Part shown: positions 25,862 to 36,577 of the stretch, piece by piece | Numbering within the stretch: the first letter of the stretch is position 1 | Layout of the letters: each line of letters begins with the position of its first letter | NCBI GenBank assembly: GCA_009746045.1 | Contig: RPFO01000213.1 | Span: forward strand, 2,012,325 to 2,072,324 | Direction: 5' to 3' | DNA: 60,000 nucleotides | Source of the DNA: Mesostigma viride | Lineage: Eukaryota; Streptophyta; Mesostigmatophyceae; Mesostigmatales; Mesostigmataceae | Program-made: the position numbers and the translations under genes | Notes under the pieces: generated by a model | Told to the model about the DNA's origin: nothing | The model's input: the letters and a program-made list of their open reading frames with translations, nothing else | Databases searched by the model: none

Positions 25862-28212
25862 TCATTTTGCTGCAGCCCGCATGTGATCCAGCATCCTCTT
25901 CCTTGCTCGTTGTTCCGCATAGGAAAGTGGCATGCAGAGTCGGTGTGCCAACTCTTGGCGCACCATGCCAGCATGCATGCTCTGCGCAAGTGCACCAACG
26001 CCCATGGCCCTTCCACGCTTGTCAGTCCCAGTTTTGACACGCTTGTTAGAGCGGTGTGCATAGGTCACCTTGTTCACATGGTGGAGGTGTTCTAAGGCCT
26101 CCCCCGAAAACAGGCGCAGGTCACCCAACTCACGAATCTGAGATGGGATGTGGGCCACCAGGTCGTGCATGTATGTGGTGACATGCTCGGGGGCAGTGAA
26201 AGAGATGAAAGAGGCAACATAAGTGGCTGCCAGCTCCTCTACCTCGGCTGCCTTTGCCTCCCGCTTGGGCCCCCCTGGCCCATCATCATCAAAGTCACAC
26301 AGGGCCTCCCAGACATCCTTCAAACCCTGCCACACCCTGGTCAGCTCCTCCCTGTCCACATGCGACTCTGCATCCTCATCAGCGTTGTGCTGGCAAACAA
26401 TGTTCACACACAGATGGAATTTGTCCAGCAAGGTCTCAGCCTCCCTTCCAATGACATGTGGCTTCTCAACTGCCTTAGCACTGGCATTCTTAGATGGTGC
26501 TTTCACATACTTCTCCTTAATAAACACGCCCATCTCATCATGCAACACCTTCAGCATTTCTGCCTCCTCGCCCTTATGCATCCGTGCCATGATGGTCCTG
26601 TCCAGGAGTGCACATACATTATTGAGAAGGCAGTGAAGAAGACAGGTTGGGTGTTCACAGTGCTCAACGGGGAGGAGAGGGGTGCAGCCCCACTTCTGGC
26701 CAAAGTGGTCCCGGGCATGCTGCCCTGCCTTGCTCTCGTTCCTTGGCTCTGTGGCTCTGAGCTCTGCCTGGGTATGGAAAACCTTGCCGCAGTGAGGGCT
26801 GGGGCACTTGAAAGGGGCAGTGGGATCAACCTGCACATCGTGGGCTAGCTCCCTAGCCAGCTGCACAGTGCGGGGTGAGAAGTGCTTGGATGCCTCCAGG
26901 TCACCGAACTTGGCCTTGGGGCATGTGCACTTGTTGCAAGGGTACTGGTGTGAGCATCCTGCTTGCCCTCTCTCTGCATTCACATATGCCTTGTCCCCCC
27001 CCCGAGCATCCTGACAACCGGCACGCGCCTCCCATCACCTAAGTGCACCCCCTCCGCTTCAAGGACCTCCCCATACTCTCGGATGAGCCTAGCATAGCAG
27101 GCCTTTAGCGCACCATGGTTGCTATCAGAGCCCACATACATGACCATGGAGTGCAGGTCGGTGGGGGATGACATCGGACACCCCCTTGCCAGCTCCAGGT
27201 CTGCAGGCAACACATGGATGACTATGGAGACATACTTCTGGCTGCGAGAGAGTGAGGCTGCATCTGCCATGACCTGTATCAAGACGCCATCCTCATGCAG
27301 GACATTGCCAAACTTGTTCTCAAGGTGGGTGATCTCCTTCTCCAGGGCATAATGCAGTGACCTGCTCACAAATAGGCCATCATCACGCTGCTCTACTTGT
27401 GCTGGGACGATCATGGACTGCCGCAGCTTCTCCAACTCATAAATACTAGGCAGCATGGGCATCTCAACGTCCATGACTTTCACCGGTACCCAGACCCCCT
27501 CCTCCTCGTCATAGGTGTGAGACAAGGACATCCTGGCAAGCTGGTAGTCACGCCTCCCTAGCTGTAGCCTGCCTTGCAAGTAACTAGCTAGCTCAGCATT
27601 CCAGTGCTCTCCGACCTTGGCGAAAGCCTGTTCTGCAACAGCCTTGTCGATGCCAGCAGCGTGCACGACTTGTGAGGACATATCGGGGTAGGCTTTGTGA
27701 AATGCTACCAGTGCATCCACCTTAAGCGACTCTGCCTCCCCATACCTCTGCTGCAGAAACTCAGCAACATCGCTTGACAGCAAACGTGCCCGCCTAGCAT
27801 CGTCCTGTGGCAACAAGTCTGCCTTCCTTGGGGGATGATACCCAGCCTTCCTGCCCCCCTTGCCCTTCCTGCCCACCCTAAGTGATGCTGGTATGGCACG
27901 GCCCCTCCAGCCATGAGCGGATTGAAGAAACACTCCCATCCTTCTAGTCTTCTTCTTGAGTTCATCCTCCAGCTCTGCCACTTTTGCTGTCAACTTAGTC
28001 TCACGATCCTTGCCAAGGCTGACATCATGCAGTGCTGCCTTGAGCTGCCTTCTAAGCGACTGAACAAGTCTTGGTTCCGTGCTGCGTGGCTGCGAAGTGC
28101 TGACAGGCGTGACGGTGGACACCTGAGTTGGCCTAAACCTCCCAGATGAGCCCCTTGCATGGTGGCGGTTGTCATGATTTCCCGAGCCTTGCTTCATGCT
28201 CTGCATGCACAT
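25862..28212 (-). CDS. Putative DDE-type transposase of the 5.1 kb element (frameshifted)
   Basis: Frame one (28212 to 26980) starts MCMQSMKQGSG, has a coiled-coil stretch (about 55-90) and a region with VLIQVMADAASL (Asp 317) and YVGSDSNHGALKACY (Asp 363), then breaks at a run of nine C on the plus strand (26995-27003). Frame two continues from the same point with DKAYVNAERG, a Cys cluster (CSHQYPCNKCTC), CPSPHCGKVF-H (a C2H2-like finger), and near the C terminus YMHDLVAHIPSQIRELGDLR then FSGEALE. The order Asp, Asp, CxxC, H-x4-H-x-P, Glu is that of zinc-containing RNase H-fold transposases (RAG1/Transib and several other families share it). I infer a transposase of about 780 residues; the exact family is open. 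The break may be a sequencing error in the homopolymer or a real mutation. Confidence 0.6.
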
Positions 28213-28310
28213 TAAAATGCCGCGTCATCATCACACAAGCAGCAACACAAGTGCCAGGCATGCACTATATTAAAGGCAAGGTCCATACCTGCCACAAAAC
28301 TGGGGAGTGC

Positions 28311-29372
28311 TCAAGGACGATAGTTGACTTGGCGGAGAAGGCACCAGTCGATGTTGTTGGCCCAGTGACCGAGGTTGTTTACCAGCAGTGCCTCTCTAAA
28401 CCGCTGGAAGGCAGGGGTGATCTGGGCCAGCTCCACGTCGCTCAATGTGTTCACCCTCCCCCCCAGCGGGCCTGTGATGCGCACATCACGAGCAGTGACA
28501 CGGCGAGGCAGCCTAGGTGCAGCAGCACGCCGAGCACGTGCACGTGTGACAGGGCGAGCCTCCTCCTCCTCACTCCCGCTAGCGCTACCCTCATTGCCAA
28601 GCAAGTCAGCACGCCAGTTCATTGGTGCTGAGGCAGGAGGTGGGTTATTCAAAAGCCATTGCATGGCTGCATCGCGTGTGGCTTGTGGGATGGCTGGCAC
28701 AGTGCAGTTGGCTGTGCTCCTGTCTAAGGCACGCGAGGCAGCCACACGCTGGACAAAATTCCTCACCCCTTCTACCGTGTTCCTCCCCCCCAACCCGTTG
28801 GCAGCAAGCTCGTTGAATTGATGATCCCTAGCCACATTCACACTCCCCATTGGGTTTACCACGACCCAGCTGAAGTGAACTGTCAACTTGGTGATGCCCT
28901 GGTGGGGAGATTGAGTCCAAACAAGCTTCATGGGAGGGGCCACAACACCTACACTGCCAGCTGAAAACAACACTGCTCCCTCCCATTTATTCTCCCCAGG
29001 CACAGCCTGCTTGAGGAGATCTTGAATGTCTCGAGGAAGCATCAATAGGCGCACTTTACGCTTCTTTGGCGCTGCCTGGTCATCCTCACGCTCGCGGCTC
29101 CAGTTTTCTATTAGGCGCCCGTAATTTGTAAACATGGTGCGCTCAATCGGCTCAGGAAAAGGAGACACGCTGAAAAACTTGTTGGCGAAAGGTGTGGGCT
29201 TCACTAAGCTGTAAATGCGGTTCTGGACGTGTGCGTACCACTCTCTTGTGTCGACTCCAGCCATGCAGCTCGCGTCTGTGCCGCAGGAATCACAGACGTA
29301 GTTGAGCGACGCGTGCAGGCGCTCATCGCACCTTGGGCACGAGAGTAGCGAGGGATGTGCTCTGGAAGCCAT
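28311..29372 (-). CDS. Unknown zinc-motif protein of the 5.1 kb element (353 aa)
   Basis: Uninterrupted ORF starting MASRAHPSLLSCPRC. The N terminus has CPRC and, 10 residues later, CDSC, a probable zinc ribbon. The middle part (KKRKVRLLMLP) contains a basic, nuclear-localisation-like stretch. The C-terminal third has an acidic EEEE patch followed by an Arg-rich segment (TRARARRAAAPRLPRR), then a conserved-looking domain ending NNIDWCLLRQVNYRP. It starts about 580 bp inside the right end of the element and ends 98 bp before the transposase-like ORF in the same orientation. I do not recognise the family; a DNA-binding accessory protein of the element is an inference. Confidence 0.55.
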   Translation of the reverse strand: MASRAHPSLLSCPRCDERLHASLNYVCDSCGTDASCMAGVDTREWYAHVQNRIYSLVKPTPFANKFFSVSPFPEPIERTMFTNYGRLIENWSREREDDQAAPKKRKVRLLMLPRDIQDLLKQAVPGENKWEGAVLFSAGSVGVVAPPMKLVWTQSPHQGITKLTVHFSWVVVNPMGSVNVARDHQFNELAANGLGGRNTVEGVRNFVQRVAASRALDRSTANCTVPAIPQATRDAAMQWLLNNPPPASAPMNWRADLLGNEGSASGSEEEEARPVTRARARRAAAPRLPRRVTARDVRITGPLGGRVNTLSDVELAQITPAFQRFREALLVNNLGHWANNIDWCLLRQVNYRP

Positions 29373-29951
29373 TTAAACGGCCTGAGAAAGTGGAACGACC
29401 AAATTCGAAGAAACCAAACAGTGGCATATTTTTACGTTAGTGCACCATTACCGCTCCCGCAAGCACCTCCCAGCAACAACATAATTTGCGGTAGCGCAGC
29501 ATTTACAATGGCAGTCGTTTTAACAAAAAGTTTTTCGGTCAAAATTTTTGAATTAGTCATAGAATCGAGGGAGCGGCTTACCTCGAACTGCACTGTCGCC
29601 GTTTTCGATAAGTTTCCGGTGTGACTTTTTGGGGGTCCACTGCAAAATGCAGCGGACCTGACCCGACCTCGCAAAAATGCCCGCCCTTTTTCTGTTTTCT
29701 TGAAAAAATGGGCCGATTTCTTTAGGATAAAAAAATATCTACGTGAAGTAGATGAGTTATGAAGGCTCAAAATGAATTCGCTGTCCGCAATGTGTTCTCA
29801 GGACGGTCGCTAGGATTTTCACGGCCGCCATGGGTGCTGCGTGACTTTTTGCCTCGTCGTCACCTTCCCGCCCACCAGATTTTCGGGATCTCGCGCCAAT
29901 TTGGTGACGGAGTAAGTTGGTCGTTTTTGGCGGGGGTACGGACCGTTGTGG

Positions 29952-30960
29952 CAGCGGGGCTAGTGCCACCTGCAGGTACTCTGGCGGCAGCCGGTACATA
30001 TGCATCAGACTCCCTATACAGCCGGGGCTCCCTGGCCGGGGATCGGCCACATGCAAAGAAAGTGCAAGCTCTAATGTCGCTCGGCTGGCGCACCGGCGCC
30101 GACGAGTCATGTGGACATCCGCATGCATCGGTAGTGGCCTGGGCCAGGTTCCGTTTGCTCAACACCTACTGGCGCTCGAATGGCCTGGGCGAGCACCGCA
30201 AGCGCATGCTCTTCAAGGTCCTCGTCCTCACGGTGCTTATATATACGTATGGCGCCGAGGCGTGGACACTCACGGACACCGTGTGACACTGGCGGCCAAG
30301 CTCGACGGCACGGTTTACAGGATGCTCCGACAGGTCCTGAATTGAATGTAGGGATTTCAAAGCATAGGTCATTAGAGTCTTTGTACCAGGGTATGCCTCG
30401 TATTTCGGACGAGATCGATTAGGCTAGCGTAGGATAGCATTTGTAGGACAGCTTGCTCGCACCAGCCAGGTTGACACCGCCCTTGGTCTGGCCGGCCCCC
30501 AGCGGCTTGGCCAACCAGGGCGGCATATCTTCAACATGGCCTGCAGGCCCCAAGGACATGAATTCCCAGGAAGCTAGGTAAACCTGCCATGAACTACATC
30601 GGCCAGATGTTGCTGGCCGACCTAGTGTTCCCAGCCCAGTTTGAACACCGCATCCACTCCCTTTCCCTTCTTTGGTCTGCCATGCAGAACAAGAAGAGGT
30701 GGCCGGCAGAAGATTGTCCAGGCGGCTCACACGCCAGCCTCTGTGGGCAAGCCACCTCCCCCAAAGAGGAAGGGGTGTTCTGTTGATCGAGTAGTGTAGT
30801 TAGGATTTTCTAGACTAGCTATCTTAGAGTTAGATTAGTTCGCTTACGCGCGGCTTCTTCCACCCCCACCCATCCAGCAAGGAATAGGTGCTACATGATC
30901 TCCCAATGAGAGGCATGTTATAATTTAATAATTTAAATTTTAATTTAATGGTGGAGAGTG
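29952..30960 (+). pseudogene. LINE copy A, decayed RT C-terminus plus 3' UTR
   Basis: Interrupted frames include LTVLIYTYGAEAWTLTDT, LDGTVYRMLRQVLN, ESLYQGMPRISDEID and a last frame ending SPKEEGVFC with a stop at 30783-30785. The 3' UTR follows (gtagttaggattttctag, then gatctcccaatgagaggcat) with the tail gttataatttaataattt at about 30918-30950. It matches copy B and the short copies at 31577-31690 and 53206-53352. Stops and frameshifts make it non-functional. Confidence 0.75.
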
Positions 30961-31093
30961 TGCCAGGCGAGGGAGATGCACATGATGATGCTCAACATCA
31001 GCCGGGACGGCTGGGGCCGGAGAAGGCTAGGCCCAGCATCTAGCGGCTAGCCTGATCATGAGGCTGGGCCGGTAAGCTGCCAGGTCAACGTAC

Positions 31094-31520
31094 GTGGGAG
31101 CCTTCAATTATATAGGAGGATCGAAGAGGTCAGTCAGGCTGGCGGATTGTCAACTGCCCGACCGCCATGGCCTCTATCTTCTTGCTGATCTCGAGCCCCA
31201 CCACGCGGGCCCCGGCGGCCGGCCATTGATCCATGGCGTTGGCCAGGCAGTCAAGCCAGGTGCGCACGTGCTCTACAGGTACCCTCGAGCTGAGGGTGGT
31301 GTCGTCGATCTGTGTATAAATGATTTCCGCTAGACTAGCTGTATCGCTGTGTCAGCCCCACCGTGCCAATGCTGCATCAGGTGGCGGCCAGACAGTTCCC
31401 TGCATGCGCGCCACCCGACGCGAAAGGCTTGCGCACCTGGATCATCATGTAGTTAAAAAAAAAAATGAGCAGGTACTTGGTGAGAGCACGCAGCCAGGCT
31501 GCCATGCACCCTAGGAGAGG
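31094..31520 (-). pseudogene. LINE reverse transcriptase fragment, palm region
   Basis: On the minus strand, frames read IYTQIDDTTLSSRVP, then EHVRTWLDCLANAMDQWPA and GLEISKKIEAMAVG. The ...DDTTLSS... block followed by about 30 residues and G-L-x-I-x-x-x-K is the usual order around the RT catalytic motif in LINEs. Frameshifts and a short poly-A-like run at 31454-31465 are present. It is opposite in orientation to its neighbours A and B. Confidence 0.5.
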
Positions 31521-31522
31521 GC

Positions 31523-32345
31523 ATGGCGGTGGTGTGCTCCGACAGGTCCTGAACGTAGGGTTCTCATGCAACATATTTAAAAAAATTAAAATTAAATTAT
31601 AACATGCCTCCGTTGGGAGATCATGTAGCACATATTCCTTGAGGGGTGGTGGAGTGGAGAGAGCCGCGTAATCGAACTATCCTAACGCTAATGCAACATA
31701 TAGGTCGTTAGAACTCGTCTTTGTATATGGGTATGCAGCCTCGCATTACGGACGAGATTAGGCAGCGTAGGGTAGCATTCGTAGGCCGGACATCTTGCTC
31801 GCACCAGTCAGGTAGATACTGCTCCTGGTTGATCTGCCCGGCCCGCAGGGGCTTGGCCACTGGCGGCCAGCCAGGGCGGCATATCCTGACCTGGCGTCCT
31901 GGCCTGGCCCCAGGAAGGTATTCCTAAATCCTAACGTTCAAGATTGGTAAACCTGCCATGAACTATACACAGCAGTTGCTGGCCGACAGTAGTGGTCCCA
32001 GCTAAGTTTGAACACCGTGCATTTCCTAGCTCGCTCGCTCTTGCTTGGACTCACTAGCTATGCAGAACAAGCAGAGGTCACGGCAGACCATTGTCCAGGC
32101 TCACACGCCATGGCCCCTGTGGGCAAGCCCCTCCCCCCCCCCCCAAGGAGGAACGGGCGCTTTCCTGAGTAGAACTTAGTTAAGATTTTCTGGAGTAGTT
32201 AGGATTTTCTAGATGAGCCTAGAGTTAGCTTAGTTAGGTTTCGCGGCTCCGCTCACCGGCTCCATCCATCCAGCAAGGGAATATGTGCTTTCTGATCTCC
32301 CAACGGAGTCATGTTATAATTTAATTTACTTACATTCAAATTGAT
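31523..32345 (+). pseudogene. LINE copy B, RT C-terminus plus 3' UTR, interrupted by a younger LINE copy
   Basis: ctccgacaggtcctgaacgt at 31537 matches copy A at 30326. The frame MGMQPRITDEIRQRRVAFVG and GRTSCSHQSGRYCSW corresponds to GMPRISDEID and following in A. The 3' UTR (ggattttctagatgagccta, ctgatctcccaacggagtca) ends in ttataatttaatttac near 32325. It is split by the 114-bp insertion at 31577-31690. Confidence 0.7.
31577..31690 (-). mobile_element. Severely 5'-truncated LINE insertion (114 bp, 11-bp TSD)
   Basis: Flanked by ATGCAACATAT at 31566-31576 and 31691-31701. On the minus strand it is the last ~90 bases of the LINE 3' UTR plus an AT-rich tail (ttataatttaattttaattt). It sits inside copy B, so this family moved after B was inserted. 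Truncation, tail and long target duplication are the signature of target-primed reverse transcription. Confidence 0.85.
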
Positions 32346-33639
32346 GGTGGTGTGGACCAGCCGTACGAAATGCGCACCGAGGTGGTGGACCCTTCATACA
32401 GTTTGCGTATTACCGCCATGAATGGGGGCGCAGGAATCCGGAACAGAGCCAGAATGTGCCACAGCACATCTGGACCAGAACACCGAGTCGAAAGCTTTAA
32501 TTAACACCGTACCAGCACGAGGTGCAAAGGGGACTCACAAGGCCTGCGGCGTTGAATTTCCTCCACGAAGAGGCGAGTAGCAAAAAAACCCTGTGCTGTG
32601 TTGCGATCGACCGTGACGTACAAAGCAGAACTGAGTTTGGCTGAGTCCGTCCAGGGCAGTGCGCAGACGGTTCAGGAGTGAGCCGAATGAGCTAGTCCTG
32701 AGCGTGAGAGCTGCACTTGGGATGTGCACAACCCCCCCTATAGCTGCCTGGGTACGTCAGCTAGCAGGCGACTCTTTGCTTTAATTTGTACAACGTGTTT
32801 CTGATCGAAGCTAGCTGTGTACACTACATAATTGCCAGGTAGTGCAGGGGGCGCTAATTGCGCCGACAGCGCAGAAGGCGGTTGCAGAGGTCTCGGAAGA
32901 GCATGCAGGGTATCTATGAGACAACCACTGCAGGCGCAGGCCAGAAATCTGGAGAATCCGGACCATGGTAGCTCGAGCCTGCATGCCGTTATCGTATCCG
33001 TGTGTTCGAGTCGTTCATGACCTACGTATATGCCATGTCGTGGTTGGCATATTGGTTCCAACTATGTACGCGTAGATATGATGTTTAATTCGTATTTAAA
33101 GAGTTACACATGATGCGGTTGTTGCATGCAGCTTGAAATTTGGAAGTACTGTCAATTGCTTACAAGTGTCTTGAGTTCGGATCCAGTATGGTACCAAATT
33201 TCATTGCTTGGCAACTAGTGTACTTAGTAACCGGGAAATGGGATGTCCAAAGTATTAAAAATTTAGATGCAGGCCACGAGGCCGCTGGGACCCCTAGAGT
33301 CTCACGAAAGCCAGAAGTAGCCTTCTTGCCGGCTTGACAGCAACGCTTCACATATTTCACGCATGCTGGCAGCTTTAGAGACATACACTGTGGCCCACAG
33401 CTTGGTCCAATCCACGTGGTACCCACGCTGTGCGGCACACTCAACTGTACAGGATATTGGACAGCACCATGGGCAGCAGAGACGCCCTGCCCTAGCCATT
33501 GTTTAGCCATGATGATCTTCCACCCTATGTCCGCACCTTAGCTGCTGGAATACGTAGTGGTGCCGGTGCACTTTGTGCACCCAGAGCAGGTGTAGTTTAC
33601 ACCCTACCCTTGCACAGGAAGTAGCCCAGAATGTACTAA
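32346..33639. other. Intergenic, no gene seen
   Basis: Only short ORFs without recognisable motifs. Hairpin motif copy 4 lies at 32917-32962. Confidence 0.5.
32917..32962 (+). repeat. Dispersed hairpin motif, copy 4
   Basis: Reads tgagacaaccactgcaggcg then caggccagaaatctggagaa; it has a 6-bp internal duplication (gcaggc). The CCAGAAATCTGG hairpin is perfect. Confidence 0.7.
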
Positions 33640-33644
33640 AAGCC

Positions 33645-33722
33645 ATACGCCCCCTCTCAGGGATATGTGCTACATGTACTCCCAACGGAGATATGTTCCA
33701 GTTAAATTTAATGCAATTTAAT
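33645..33722 (+). mobile_element. Diverged LINE 3'-end copy
   Basis: agggatatgtgctacatgta followed by ctcccaacggagatatgttc and an AT-rich tail (ttaaatttaatgcaatttaa) matches the 3' UTR end of the LINE family. No clear target duplication was found. Confidence 0.55.
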
Positions 33723-33821
33723 GGACAGCGGATCCATGGGTGCCCGCGTGGCTTTACATGGAGTAGCACAATGCATTGGCTATCTTACACAGTGAATGCA
33801 TCCACAGCAACGAAATCTCCG

Positions 33822-35448
33822 TCACCGCTTCGCCTTCTTTGACCGGCTCGGCTTGCGATCCGAGTCGCTGCTGTCGCTGTCACTGCTACTACTGCTGCCG
33901 CTGCTGCCACTGCTGCTGGAGTCCTTGCTTTCGCTGCTGCTGCTGTCACTGCCGCCGCCGCTGCTGCCGCTGCTGCTGCTGCTGCTGTCGCTGCTGTCCG
34001 AATCCCTGCTATCCGATGAGGACGTATCGGAGCTGTCGGAGCTATCCGAAGAATCGCTCGAGCTCGAATCGCTGCTGTCGCTGTCACTGTCGGATGACGA
34101 TGACGAAGAGGAGGATGACGATGAAGAAGATGGTGATGCGGCTTTCTTCTTGGCCTCCCGTTTGCGCCGATCCTTTGCCTCCATCTCCGCGCGCAGGCGG
34201 TCCCGAAGCTCCTCGCGGGCATCCGGCGCCCGGTCGCCGTCGTCAGCCTGCGGGTCCAGCAGGGGCCGGTTGGGTAGTCGCGAGTGCTTGAGCTGGTTGG
34301 TGCGTGACGGCCTCTTGATGTACACACGGTCGTTCTTGCACTGGGGGGTGATGGGGGGGGGAGTGAAGGAGGGCAGGAGACAAGGGGGGTATCGGGGTGT
34401 ATGGGGCGGGGGTTGCGGGGGTGGACGAAACGAGGGGGGAGACAAACAGGGAGAGAGGAGCCGGGAGGTGGGGAGCAAGCGTAGGTAAAATGTGCAGGCA
34501 CATCAAGGCGTGTCAGCGTTGACTTGGGGATGACAGTGACTCACCTGGGGGAGGGAAAGCTTATGAAGCAGGTATAGAACCGATGTGGGATGCAGCTGCT
34601 AGTGCCTAACAACACCAGCCAAGAGGAGCGACACTGAAGACAAGGGGAAGGGGCATGGTGGGCTGAGGACGAGAGGCCATGGTGGGGACTTACTTGCAGC
34701 AGGAACACGAGCATGTGAAATTAGCGGTGGAAGAGAGGGCGACAGGGAGGCAATAACTTATATATTCCAACCGATGCCCGCCATTTACCCCTAGTTACCC
34801 TATTGTCTACCTTGTCTCCATTCTCGCCTGCGAATTTCCCTGTCCCCACAGTCTCAAACTGAGAAAAAAATTAAGCCATCGGACGATATTGCCAAGCGCT
34901 GAGGCAAGGCCGTGTGCTGAATTCCCGTCCAGCAGCAAGCGGCGAGAACGGGGAAATCTAACGTCCTGCATGCTTCGTAGTCCTTCCCCATGCAGCAACA
35001 ACCATCCTGTCCAGCCGCTGAGCCACCGTGCGCGGTGCACTTGATATGCATTCTAATACCCAGCAAATCGACGTCGACTGCATACCTCATACGTCCAATG
35101 GCCCAGGCCGTAGCACTTCTGGCACCGCTGCATCCCTTCGCCGGTTTTCCTGTCGTCAATTTTCTTGCCCAGCTTAACAGCCTTCTCCGTACTCATGAGG
35201 TACATCTGTCGTTTTGCCTCTTTCCGTTCCTGCCATCTGCTGGTTCCCTCCTCTTTTTGCCCGTATGCGTTTACATTAGCAGCAGCCCTTGCTTCTTTGC
35301 CCAGCTTATCCGCCTGTCGCGCTTTTGTCAAATCTTCCTTAGCAGCCTTAATTTTTTCAAATGCTCGAGCGGCAGCTTCCTCGATTTTGGATTTTTTTAC
35401 TTCCTCCCTCGACCGGGCCTCCTCATTAGCTTTCTTGGTATCCATCAC
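33822..35448 (-). CDS. ZCCHC10-like zinc-knuckle protein with Ser/Asp-rich tail, 2 exons
   Basis: Exon 1: 35448 down to 35086 (121 codons). Exon 2: 34340 down to 33822 (172 codons plus stop). Both are joined in phase 0 with GT-AG ends, giving 293 aa. The N-terminal half is charged and helical (KKANEEARSREEVKK, AARAFEKIKAAKEDL). A CCHC knuckle CQKCYGLGHWTYEC is followed by VYIKRPSRT; this CQKC-GHWTYEC-RPSRT order is the hallmark of ZCCHC10 and its plant relatives. The tail from about residue 205 is nearly all Ser, Asp and Gly, ending in a basic RKPSRSKKAKR that may direct nuclear import. Known family members are poorly characterised nuclear, probably RNA-associated proteins. The last Cys of the knuckle is the first codon of exon 2. 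Gene symbol is left empty because orthology is not proven. Confidence 0.88.
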
Positions 35449-35811
35449 TACAAATGAAATCGCAAATAGCGAGCAGCACGGGCAGATGTTGCGAATTCTG
35501 GTCGTTGATAAACGGGGTGTGCTGGCGTCTTGAGGGATCCGTACTCAGTTGACACGCTATTGAAAAACAAAATGACCAAGCTACACAAATGCCCTGCCTA
35601 CAAGCACAGTGCGATAGTTCCACGGACCACAGAACTGGCAGCCATGATTGCATGTACCATTTGGCGTTGTGCTGGCAGCTGTGATGGCTGCTGGCACTTG
35701 GCGTCTTGGCAGCCGGCAATTCACTTGACACACCCTGGAGGCCTGGACACACCAAGGACACAAAGCCAATGTTTTCAACTTTCAGGAACTTTGTGCGAAA
35801 GTTGTACAGTA
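35449..35811. other. Intergenic upstream of the ZCCHC10-like gene
   Basis: Promoter side of the minus-strand gene; no recognisable ORF or motif. Confidence 0.45.
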
Positions 35812-35893
35812 CAGTCATTCCCGCATTAAGTTGCGATCGCCCCCAAAAAACTTGGCGCCGCAACTTAACGCGGGAACGCAACTTAACGGTAGA
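35812..35893. mobile_element. Short pogo/Tc1-like MITE, decayed
   Basis: Begins TA/CAGTCATTCCCGCATTAAGT (35810 on) and ends with inverted matches CGCAACTTAACGCGGGAA and a truncated second copy CGCAACTTAACGGTA. The start resembles the MITE at 43004-43234 (CAGTCATTCACGCCTTAAGT). TA plus CAG termini fit the pogo/Tc1-mariner group. The right end is damaged. Confidence 0.55.
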
Positions 35894-35972
35894 ATTAGGC
35901 TACCAGCCCACCACCTCCTCCTCTGACGGACTTCTATACGGCATTCAACAGCTCTCGTGAAGCCCGATCCAG

Positions 35973-36577
35973 CAGGAGGGGTGACATACAGCCATGCTAT
36001 TTGGGGGCCCAGTACCGCCACCGCCAGGTCGAAATGTCCGGCCCCCATATTGAACTCAGGGTCCAATGCCAACCGCCGGAATGAAACGTGCCGGCCCCCA
36101 GTATGCTAGCGCCCCCCTGGGGCGCCGCCACCGGTGCGCCGACAGCCGGCCCCCATATGCCCCCCCCCAACGCGCTGAAATTTTCGTGTTCAGTGACCAG
36201 ATCACAATTTGATCCGGGCGCAAAATGATTGGCTGTACGGTACGAATAAAAAACGAAATTTTAGTATCTAAGTTCCGCAGCGCTTGCTGAATTGGCCCGG
36301 AAGCCCGGGGGCACTTTCCCCGCTGAAAGGTGTCCGCGGAAGCGTATTGTAGCCAACGCGGAAGCGTGTGAAGACAACGCAGCAGACGAGCACTTGCCAC
36401 GTGGCAAATCCCCTTTGGCAGTAGGCTCGCCATATGGGGGCCATGACCACCCGCCGGCAGGCTATTTCAGCCGCAGCCCCTATATTTATATAGGGGCCGG
36501 ACCAATGCAGCCACCGGCAGCCTTGGGGCCAGACCCTAGTACCCGTGAAATTTTGGCTGGACATGTCACCCCTCCTG
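35973..36577. mobile_element. hAT-like MITE (605 bp)
   Basis: Left end CAGGAGGGGTGACATACAGC; right end read inward CAGGAGGGGTGACATGTCCA, then CAGCC in both. Fifteen terminal bases are identical. CAGG..GGGTG ends are common in hAT elements, but the flanks (cgatccag / caaacaac) show no target duplication. The interior holds several inverted blocks of gggggccgg / ccggccccc and no ORF of note. Confidence 0.65.

Larger units (their letters stand above)
24868..29951 (-). mobile_element. 5.1 kb DNA transposon with inverted ends and two-part gene set
   Basis: Left end CCACAACGGTCTGAAAGTGC; right end, read inward on the minus strand, CCACAACGGTCCGTACCCCC. Eleven terminal bases match exactly and similarity continues (GCCAAAAA, then CTTACTCC at about 38-44). 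No clear target duplication is visible. ORFs on the minus strand: a 353-aa zinc-motif protein (28311-29372), then a transposase-like protein (25862-28212, broken at a C9 run). The AT-rich 1 kb between the left end and 25862 contains no gene. Because the element sits in a duplicated unit, 24095-24130 shows the likely empty site. The superfamily is not assigned. Confidence 0.72.

Noticed and set aside
25862-28212. Calling the transposase-like protein RAG1/Transib
   Set aside because: The CxxC, H-x4-H-x-P and Glu order fits, but the distance between the two candidate Asp is too short, the ends are not clearly CACWRTG-like and no 5-bp target duplication is seen.
33785-34501. Plus-strand Leu/Ser/Glu-rich ORF opposite the ZCCHC10-like gene
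   Set aside because: It is the antisense of the Ser/Asp tail; the minus-strand frame has the zinc knuckle and proper splice sites.
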